Shown here one piece after another: positions 57,917 to 64,000 of a stretch of 64,000 nucleotides of DNA (within the stretch, counting starts at the first letter, position 1; each line of letters begins with the position of its first letter). Both the position numbers and the translations under genes were made by a program. Under the pieces are notes generated by a model that saw nothing but the letters and a program-made list of their open reading frames with translations, was not told the DNA's origin and made no database searches. The DNA comes from Nocardia sp. NBC_00416 (lineage in GTDB: Bacteria; Actinomycetota; Actinomycetes; Mycobacteriales; Mycobacteriaceae): the NCBI RefSeq assembly GCF_036032445.1, contig NZ_CP107932.1, positions 7,070,501 through 7,134,500 on the forward strand, given 5' to 3'.

Positions 57917-58927
57917 TCAGGCCCGGAACGCCGCCCCGGCCGCCAGCCGTATCCGCTGGTGTGCCGGGACGACCGCGCGCCGCGCGAACACGGTGTAGCC
58001 GCTGTCCTCGATCCGGTCGAGAATGGCCGCGTAGAGGGTCGCGGCGGTGCGGATCGCCGGGCGTACCCGGGGGTTCAGCAGAGCTGTTCCCGGTGCCGCC
58101 CGGCGGTAGAGGTCGCGGTTGACGGCGATCAGATGGGCCAGGGCCCGGCGGACGCGGCGTTCGGTGCGGCCGGTGCGCCGGCAGTGCGCGAGCAGGTCCT
58201 CGTCCACCCCGAAGGCGGCGAGCTCGGTCGTGGGCAGATAGATCCGGTCCCGGTCGAGGTCCTCGCCGAGATCGCGCAGGAAATTGGTGAGCTGGAAGGC
58301 GTTGCCGAGCGCGGCCGCCGCGGGTTCCGCGTCGGCCACCGGGCCGACGGTTCCCAGTACCGGCAGCAGTTGCAGACCGATGGCGGCGGCCGAGCCGCGC
58401 ATGTACTCGTGCAGTGCGGGCATGGTCGGGTAGCGGTTGCGGAACAACGGGGATTCGGGGATGTCCATCCGCATCGAGTCCAGGAAGGTCCAGAAGTGGC
58501 GCGGGTCTATCGCGAATCGATCGACGGTATCGGTCAGCGCGCGAGCGACGGCGTCGAATTCGGCGGGTAGTGCCGTCGGCGGAGGGGCCGGTCTATCGGC
58601 GCGGGTGAGCGTCCAGGCGTGCCGGAGACGGTATTCGATGGCGTCCAGCGCCGCCAGGGCTTCCCGTGAGCCGTAGGCGGCCGGTGTATCGACGATATCG
58701 TCCACCGTGCGGGCGAAGGCGTAGAGCGCGTGCACGGCCGGGCGGCGATCGGCCGACAGCAGGCGGGTGGCCGAATAATAGGTACGCCCGTGTGCCGCGG
58801 CGATACGTCGGCAGAGTCGGTAGGCGTCCGTGAGCGTCGTGTGCTCGGTGTCGAGATCGGCCGGGGTTCTCCCCGGCGTGCCGGAGTGCGGCAGTGCGCC
58901 GGATCTCGCCTCGTGCGCGTCGTTCAC
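57917..58927 (-). CDS. crtB: Phytoene synthase
   Basis: Squalene/phytoene synthase of 336 residues that condenses two geranylgeranyl diphosphates to phytoene. The two Asp motifs are DDIVD (residues 76-80) and EDLDRD in FLRDLGEDLDRDRIYLP. YALYAFARTVDD-type sequence (ALYAFARTVDD) is present. GTG 58927 overlaps the mptA stop (GTGA), so crtB is coupled to a mannosyltransferase gene rather than to crtI. It is the last gene of the isoprenoid run. Confidence 0.93.
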   Translation of the reverse strand: MNDAHEARSGALPHSGTPGRTPADLDTEHTTLTDAYRLCRRIAAAHGRTYYSATRLLSADRRPAVHALYAFARTVDDIVDTPAAYGSREALAALDAIEYRLRHAWTLTRADRPAPPPTALPAEFDAVARALTDTVDRFAIDPRHFWTFLDSMRMDIPESPLFRNRYPTMPALHEYMRGSAAAIGLQLLPVLGTVGPVADAEPAAAALGNAFQLTNFLRDLGEDLDRDRIYLPTTELAAFGVDEDLLAHCRRTGRTERRVRRALAHLIAVNRDLYRRAAPGTALLNPRVRPAIRTAATLYAAILDRIEDSGYTVFARRAVVPAHQRIRLAAGAAFRA

Positions 58928-60612
58928 AGACCGCCCGTGACCGCGGGCGCGGGTGTCCGGGCGACCGCGCGCGGAGTGCCGCGCAGCCGCAGCGGGTCGA
59001 CCGTGCGCAGTGACAGCGCGGCGACCACGGAGGCGAAGGTCGCGGCCGCGACGTGCCAGAAGTTGTAGAGGCCGATCGAACCGTCGGGCTGGAACACCAG
59101 CATCAGCCAGGTGCAGACACCGACCAGCGTCATCAGTGTGGTGGTCGACAATGCGAAACCGGCGGCCAGCGCCAGCGGCCACGAGTAGTACCAGGGCAGC
59201 GCGGCCGGCGAGAGGATGACGATGGCGACGAAGGCGATCAGGATGCCCAGCACCGCGTCCCGTTCGGTGAGCTTGAACCGCCACCACGTCCACACCAGCA
59301 GCACCACCAGCGCGAGCATGCACAGCATGCGGGTCACCTCGAGCGACGAATCCAGCCCGAACGGACTGATCCAGGTGGTGGCGTGCGCCATGACCGTCGG
59401 CAGCGACAACCAGTTGATGATCTTGCGCGACCCCGACAACGCGGTGAGCCAGCCGATTCCGACGCCCGCGATCGCCGACGCCGCCACGAAGACCGCCGCG
59501 AACACCGCGAGACCGAGGGTCGCGATCTTGGCGAACATCTTCCAGTGATGGGCCAGGAACTCGCGGCTGGTGGTGGCCAGGGCGGCTCGCTGTCCGTCCT
59601 CGGCGCGGCGGTCGCGCTCGTGCAGCATCCAGATCCACACCAGGAACGGCAGCGCGACGCCCGCGGTCGCCTTGATCGCGACCCCGATCGCCACCACCAC
59701 GATTCCCGCCACATGGTGACGTTCCAGCACCAGCGCGATACCCGCGCACATCAGGCCGACCATCAGCATCTCGTTGTGCACGCCGCCGATCAGGTGGATC
59801 AGCACCAACGGGTTCAGCACCGCGAGCCACAACGCGACGGCGGGCCGGCCGCCGAGATGTTTGGTCAGGTACGGCACCGCCCACATCATCAACGCCAGGC
59901 CGGGCAGCATCACGAACCGCAGGGCGATCGTGCCGCCGACGACGCTGTCCCCGGTGACCGCGGTGATCGCGCGGCCCAGCAGCAGGAACACCGGGCCGTA
60001 GGGCGCGGTGGTGGTGGTCCAGACGGTGCTGACGTTGTCGAGCAGGATTCCGGGGTTGGCGACCGGACCCACCTGATACGGGTCGAATCCGTCGCGCAGC
60101 AGCGCACCTTGGGCGAGATAGGAGTAGGCGTCCCGGCTGAACATGGGGACCGCGAACATCAACGGCGCGATCCAGATGCCGACGATGGCGCGCAGTTCGT
60201 TGAGCCGCACCTCACCGGAGTGGCCGCCGAAGCCCAGGGTGATCCGGCCCAGCCGCACCCAAGCCGCGACCATCATCAGCACACCGGCCCAGACGCAGAT
60301 CATCGACAACGCGTATCCGTGGCCGAAGCGCAGCCAGGACAGATGCACCGCCTCGAGGAGTGGGTCGCGTTTGCGCACACCGCCGGCGCCGAAGCCGCCG
60401 AAGGTGATCATGAGCGCGCCGGCGAACCCGAGTAGCGCCGCGTGTCCCTCCGGGCTGCGCAGGAAATCGGCGCAGAACCGGAGCCAACCCCAGAAGCCCG
60501 GCGCGAAACCGGCACGTCCCGGTATGCGCGCGGGCTGCGCGTGGGGTGCGGCGACGCCGGTGTCGGAGACCGGAACGGTAGTGGCTGTGGTGTGCATATG
60601 GGGGGCTGGCAT
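58924..60612 (-). CDS. mptA: Polyprenyl-phosphomannose alpha-1,6-mannosyltransferase
   Basis: GT-C-fold membrane enzyme of about 562 residues with some 12-13 helices, extending the alpha-1,6-mannan core of lipomannan. The first-loop acidic motif is in FSRDAYSYLAQG, and other conserved stretches are DGFDPYQVGPVANPG, TTTAPYGPVFLLLG and NPLVLIHLIGGVHNEMLMVG. ATG 60612 is used; ATG 60597 is also possible. It matches Rv2174 (MptA) in position. It uses decaprenyl-phosphomannose, whose polyprenyl chain shares precursors with the idsA2 product. Confidence 0.9.
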   Translation of the reverse strand: MPAPHMHTTATTVPVSDTGVAAPHAQPARIPGRAGFAPGFWGWLRFCADFLRSPEGHAALLGFAGALMITFGGFGAGGVRKRDPLLEAVHLSWLRFGHGYALSMICVWAGVLMMVAAWVRLGRITLGFGGHSGEVRLNELRAIVGIWIAPLMFAVPMFSRDAYSYLAQGALLRDGFDPYQVGPVANPGILLDNVSTVWTTTTAPYGPVFLLLGRAITAVTGDSVVGGTIALRFVMLPGLALMMWAVPYLTKHLGGRPAVALWLAVLNPLVLIHLIGGVHNEMLMVGLMCAGIALVLERHHVAGIVVVAIGVAIKATAGVALPFLVWIWMLHERDRRAEDGQRAALATTSREFLAHHWKMFAKIATLGLAVFAAVFVAASAIAGVGIGWLTALSGSRKIINWLSLPTVMAHATTWISPFGLDSSLEVTRMLCMLALVVLLVWTWWRFKLTERDAVLGILIAFVAIVILSPAALPWYYSWPLALAAGFALSTTTLMTLVGVCTWLMLVFQPDGSIGLYNFWHVAAATFASVVAALSLRTVDPLRLRGTPRAVARTPAPAVTGGL

Positions 60613-60671
60613 CTGGTGTCGGTCCCCCCTGAATGGTCGGCGGTCGCAACCGCGGGTGTGTAGGTCGGCGC

Positions 60672-62258
60672 TCAGTTTACGGCTTCCGTCGCGGAAGCCC
60701 GCCGGACGGTGGCAGGGGCGCGCGTTCGGACTACGCGATTCTCGCCCACAACCCGTTGCGCCGCGAGTTTTCCCGACAGCAGCGCCGTCGGTACACCGAC
60801 CCCCGGTGTCGTGCCGCATCCGGCCAGGACCACGTTCGCGCTGCCGCGCGCGAGATTCCGGGTGCGGAACGGGCCGGTCTGACGGAACAGGTGCGCGGCC
60901 GAGAACGGCGTCCCGGCGAGCATGCCCTGATCCCGCCAGGTCGCGGGCGTGTCGAGACGGTCGACGTCGAATCGTGTCGCGATCCCGTGGTAACCGCGCC
61001 CTTCCAGCACCGCGAGCAGTTCACGCAGGTAGGCGGGGCCCAGCCGGTCCCACTCCAGCGGCGCCGAATCCAGGTTGGGGCAGGGAGCGAGCACGGAGAA
61101 CGGTTCGTACCGGGCGCCGCCGCGGGAGAGGTACAGGCCGGCGTCGCTGAGTGCGGGCCGGGTGAGCAGCAGTGACGGATCGCTCATGAGCCGCCCGCCC
61201 CGGCGCGGCGTGATCTCGGCGAAGGTCCGCGCCCAGGCGGCGCCGAAGTCGATCGTGTGATGTGCCTGCACCGGCCATGTTTCGGCGATCTCGGCCGGTA
61301 CGGTCCCGTGCGCGACGACCGCGGACGGTGAGGCCCGCAGCCCGCGCCTGGGCCGCGCACCGAAACGGTCCAGCGATCCGAGGTCCGCGGTGACCACGAC
61401 CGCGTCACAGGGGAGGGCCCGTCCATCGGCCAGCCGCACCTGCCGGGCGCGGCCCCCGGCGTATTCGATCCGGGTGACCTCGGTCTCCAGTTCGAGTCGG
61501 CCGCCGGTCGCGGTGAGCGCCCCGGCCAGGGTTTCGGCGACCGATCGCATACCGCCGTCGGGGAAGTAGACGCCCAGGGCCGTGTCCATGTAGGGGATCG
61601 CGCCGTATACGCCGAGCGCCTGTGCGGGCGCGGTGCCCGCGTACAGCGCCTGGAAGGTGAACAGGCGGGTCAGCCGCGGATCGCGCAGGGTGCGGGAAAC
61701 CCGATCGCCCAGCCGTCCGAACGCGCCCAGCCGGATCAGGTCGAGCAGTGCCGCCCGCTTCTCGGGGATACGCACCATATCCAGCGGTGAATCGAAGTTC
61801 GCCGCCAGGAACTGCTCGTATTCGGCCCGGAAGACCCGGCCCAGCCAGTCCCGCAACCGCCGATACCGGGCGGCCTCCTCCGGCCCGTAGGCCCGGGCCA
61901 CTTCCCTGCTCATCCGGTCGGGGTCGGAGAACACCCGCAGGTCGGAGCCGTCGGCGAAACGGGCGTGATAGGCGGGGGAGAGCGGCCGGATCCGCAACGG
62001 CGGGTCGGCGCTCGCTGCGTCGAGGCCCACGGCGGCCAGCGCGTCGTCGACGAGCTCGGGGAGGGTGAGAACGGTCGCGCCGGAATCGATCTCGTAGTCG
62101 TCGAACCGGTACCGACCGACCCGGCCCCCGACATGATCGGCACGCTCCAGCACCGTGACCGAGCAGCCCGCCCCGGTCAGGTGCAGCGCGGCCGACAGTC
62201 CGGACAAGCCGGCTCCGACCACGATCACCCGGTTCACCGGGCCCGCCACCGTTCTCAC
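60672..62258 (-). CDS. crtI: Phytoene desaturase / carotenoid oxidoreductase
   Basis: CrtI-type FAD enzyme of 528 residues that introduces double bonds in phytoene or a later carotenoid. The N-terminal dinucleotide motif is VVGAGLSGLSAALHLTGAG, followed by LERADHVGGRVGRY, and the C terminus has GCGTTPGVGVPTALLSGKLA. GTG 62258 is used; GTG 62237 is an alternative start. The number of desaturations cannot be told. It lies between idsA2 and mptA on one strand, with 79 and 59 base gaps. Confidence 0.92.
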   Translation of the reverse strand: MRTVAGPVNRVIVVGAGLSGLSAALHLTGAGCSVTVLERADHVGGRVGRYRFDDYEIDSGATVLTLPELVDDALAAVGLDAASADPPLRIRPLSPAYHARFADGSDLRVFSDPDRMSREVARAYGPEEAARYRRLRDWLGRVFRAEYEQFLAANFDSPLDMVRIPEKRAALLDLIRLGAFGRLGDRVSRTLRDPRLTRLFTFQALYAGTAPAQALGVYGAIPYMDTALGVYFPDGGMRSVAETLAGALTATGGRLELETEVTRIEYAGGRARQVRLADGRALPCDAVVVTADLGSLDRFGARPRRGLRASPSAVVAHGTVPAEIAETWPVQAHHTIDFGAAWARTFAEITPRRGGRLMSDPSLLLTRPALSDAGLYLSRGGARYEPFSVLAPCPNLDSAPLEWDRLGPAYLRELLAVLEGRGYHGIATRFDVDRLDTPATWRDQGMLAGTPFSAAHLFRQTGPFRTRNLARGSANVVLAGCGTTPGVGVPTALLSGKLAAQRVVGENRVVRTRAPATVRRASATEAVN

Positions 62259-62337
62259 GGCTGCCCCGGTGGCGTGCGGTCTCGTCCCGCCCGGCCGCGC
62301 GCGGTCGTCCGCCGCGGTCGTCCGCTGATCTCTGCGT

Positions 62338-63384
62338 TCACGCCGCGCGCCGGGTGGCGGCCAGAGCCATCTCGCGGAGCCGTGTTTTCGCCTCCGGGGT
62401 GGCCGAACTCGCGTCGATCGCGGTCAGGCCCTGGTCGGTGAGCGCCGTGATCCGCGCCTCGACCGCCTCGACCGCGCCGAGTTCGATGAGCAGCGCGCGC
62501 AATTCGCCGACCTGCTCTTCGGAGAGGTCGGTGCCGATCTCGGCGCGCAGCTTGCCGGCCGCCGCCGGGTTCGTCTCCGTGGCCCGCTGCAGCGCTTCGG
62601 CGACCAGTACGGTGCGCTTACCCTCGCGTAGATCGTCACCGGACGGCTTGCCCGTCACCGCGGGATCGCCGAAGACTCCGAGCAGATCGTCGCGGAGCTG
62701 GAAAGCCGTCCCGATATCGGTGCCGTAGGTCCGGTAGGCGGTGACCAGCTCGGGGCCGGCGTCGGCCAGGGCCGCGCCGAGGTGCAGCGGGCGTTCCACG
62801 GTGTAGGCGGCGGTCTTGTACCTGTTGATCCGCAGCGCCGCGGCCACCGATTCGTCGCCGCTGGCCTCGCCGTGCACGTCGAGCAGTTGCCCGCCGAGCA
62901 CCTCGGTGCGCATCCGGGACCACACCGGAGCGAACCGGGCGAGCGCCGCCGGATCGAGTCCCGCGCTGTGCACCATATCGTCGGCCCAGGCCAGCGCCAG
63001 ATCACCGAGCAGGATCGCCACCGACTCGCCGTAGTGCGCGGAATCCCCGGCCCACGCCGAGTCGCGATGCCGCTGCTCGAAGTCCACGTGCACCGTCGGG
63101 AAGCGGCGCCGGGTCCGGGAGCAGTCGATGATGTCGTCGTGGATCAGCGCGCACGCCTGGACCAGTTCCAGGGCGGAGCAGGCCCGCAGTACGGCAGCCC
63201 CCTCGACGCCCGCCGGATCGCCGCCCGCGCCCAGCCAGCCCATCCACGCGAAACCGGGCCGGGTGCGTTTACCGCCGCGCAGCACGAACGATTCGAGCGC
63301 CGTCACGCTTTCGACGAACACCGGGCCCAGTTCGGCGACCGCCTCGCGGCGGGTGGCGAAGAACTCGGTGAGTGCGTGTTCCAC
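62338..63384 (-). CDS. idsA2: Geranylgeranyl diphosphate synthase-type prenyltransferase
   Basis: Trans-isoprenyl diphosphate synthase of 348 residues, homologous to Rv2173. First Asp-rich motif DDIID (83-87), second DDLLG, with GGKRTRPGFAWMGW and GKPSGDDLREGKRTVLV. It likely supplies GGPP to CrtB. GTG 63384 aligns with the M. tuberculosis start. A CTG at about 63447 with GGGAGG upstream would add about 21 residues; this is an alternative. It heads the idsA2-crtI-mptA-crtB group and is divergent from metF. Confidence 0.9.
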   Translation of the reverse strand: MEHALTEFFATRREAVAELGPVFVESVTALESFVLRGGKRTRPGFAWMGWLGAGGDPAGVEGAAVLRACSALELVQACALIHDDIIDCSRTRRRFPTVHVDFEQRHRDSAWAGDSAHYGESVAILLGDLALAWADDMVHSAGLDPAALARFAPVWSRMRTEVLGGQLLDVHGEASGDESVAAALRINRYKTAAYTVERPLHLGAALADAGPELVTAYRTYGTDIGTAFQLRDDLLGVFGDPAVTGKPSGDDLREGKRTVLVAEALQRATETNPAAAGKLRAEIGTDLSEEQVGELRALLIELGAVEAVEARITALTDQGLTAIDASSATPEAKTRLREMALAATRRAA

Positions 63385-63657
63385 GGCGGTGACGAAGGCC
63401 GCGGTCCCGGGGACGGCCGAAGTGGGACCCGACCGGGTCGGAGTACCGGTTCCGGCGGACAGGGTGACCTCCCAGTTCGTAGTTCCGCCGCGGGCGCGGC
63501 CACCGGTGCAGGCGTCGCCGTGCCCCGGGGCCGGAAGCGACCCGCGTTCGCCCGCCGCGCGGCGGGACCTGATCGCAGAATACGCGCGCGAGGGCGCCGC
63601 CCGGGATCGGGTGGCGGGCCGGACGGGAGACCGTCAGGGCCGGTCCGGGCTCCGCTT

Positions 63658-63663
63658 TAGACT
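63658..63663 (+). promoter_or_regulatory. -10 box of metF, leaderless start
   Basis: TAGACT, 6 bases before the GTG at 63670, with no ribosome-binding site between. Confidence 0.6.
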
Positions 63664-63669
63664 GGGCCG

Positions 63670-64000
63670 GTGACTTTCGACAACGCGCGGGGACTCCCGA
63701 CCCCTGGCCGGCCGTCCCCCACGTCACCGGACGTCTCCGCGACGCCTTCGGTCGTGCAGAGCTTGAGTCGGCATTCCGGCTGTGCCGTGCCGTTCTCGGT
63801 GGAGTTCTCGCCGCCGCGCGACGAGGCGGGTGAGCAGCGGCTGTGGCGTGCGGTGCGCACGTTCGAGCGGATGCACCCGGCGTTCGTATCGATGACCTAC
63901 GGCGCCGGCGGCAGCACCCGTGACCGGACCGTGCGGGTCACCGGTGAACTCGCCCAGCAGACCACCCTGCTGCCGGTCGGTCACCTGACCGCCGTCGGGC
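63670..64000 (+). CDS. metF: 5,10-methylenetetrahydrofolate reductase, 5' part
   Basis: Open to the window end, so only the first 110 residues are seen. After a Pro/Ser-rich leader it reads FSVEFSPPRDEAGEQRLWR, TFERMHPAFVSMTYGAGGS and TRDRTVRVTGELAQQ, the N-terminal strand and active-site region of MetF. MetF reduces methylene-THF to methyl-THF for methionine synthesis; in this clade the protein resembles Rv2172c. GTG 63670 is preceded by TAGACT 6 bases upstream. Complete length and C terminus are outside the window. Confidence 0.88.
   Translation, partial: MTFDNARGLPTPGRPSPTSPDVSATPSVVQSLSRHSGCAVPFSVEFSPPRDEAGEQRLWRAVRTFERMHPAFVSMTYGAGGSTRDRTVRVTGELAQQTTLLPVGHLTAVG

Overview
The window is high-GC actinobacterial DNA, very probably from a mycolic-acid-containing member of the Mycobacteriales and most likely a Nocardia. 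The gene order closely follows the Mycobacterium tuberculosis block from lipA/lipB (Rv2218/Rv2217) to metF (Rv2172c): dlaT, pepA, gcvT, ilvE, cobS/cobT, an HesB-type Fe-S protein, adoK, asnB, ctaC-ctaF, ctaE-qcrCAB, trpD, a DnaQ/UvrC hybrid, NlpC/P60, pimB', plsC, an exoribonuclease, aroG, pknL, its DNA-binding partner, mptA, idsA2 and metF. These comparisons are from memory, not from a search. No rRNA, tRNA, transposase, integrase, phage gene or CRISPR array was seen. Genes absent from my memory of the M. tuberculosis order include a type VII secretion substrate operon, cobU, an FAD oxidase, a Spo0M / toroid / EamA / trpF group, paired AraC-hydrolase genes, and crtB and crtI around mptA.

Layout. 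0.1-3.7 kb: a TetR regulator, its NTF2-like target and a four-gene operon of EspC/WXG-type secretion substrates. 4-9 kb: a coupled minus-strand operon dlaT - epimerase - GNAT - lipB - lipA that makes and uses lipoyl groups. 9-15 kb: pepA, a GNAT, gcvT and ilvE. 15-20 kb: a minus-strand cobalamin nucleotide-loop operon (cobU, cobT, cobS) with a DUF3043 membrane protein, a mycothiol-type enzyme and a metallo-beta-lactamase-fold hydrolase. 20-26 kb: Fe-S carrier, adenosine kinase, asparagine synthetase and cytochrome oxidase subunits II and IV. 26-34 kb: accessory genes in repeat-rich DNA. 33-40 kb: ROK glucokinase, an ArsA-like ATPase, two SRPBCC proteins, PimB' and two NlpC/P60 cell-wall enzymes. 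40-51 kb: DnaQ-UvrC hybrid, an AsnC-type domain protein, trpD, the cytochrome bcc-aa3 genes ctaE-qcrC-qcrA-qcrB, an exoribonuclease and aroG. 51-55.5 kb: two AraC regulator-hydrolase pairs. 55.5-64 kb: PknL and its partner, then idsA2 - crtI - mptA - crtB (isoprenoid, carotenoid and lipomannan synthesis) and the start of metF, which runs off the window.

Together the core genes serve respiration (ctaC/F/E, qcrCAB), lipoate-dependent dehydrogenases and glycine cleavage (lipA/B, dlaT, gcvT), amino acid synthesis (ilvE, asnB, trpD, trpF, aroG), cobalamin assembly, and envelope construction (pimB', mptA, NlpC/P60, pknL).

The least expected structure is in the intergenic DNA. Two families of 115-155 bp palindromic elements share one plan (a CTGTGT-type leader, a short GC hairpin, then long nested inverted repeats). 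Most copies start within a few dozen bases of a stop codon. A tandem array of eleven 25-bp units and an array of eight 7-bp units lie near such elements. A second recurrent signal is a TAnnnT box 6-7 bases before an ATG or GTG, seen at twelve genes and pointing to leaderless transcripts.
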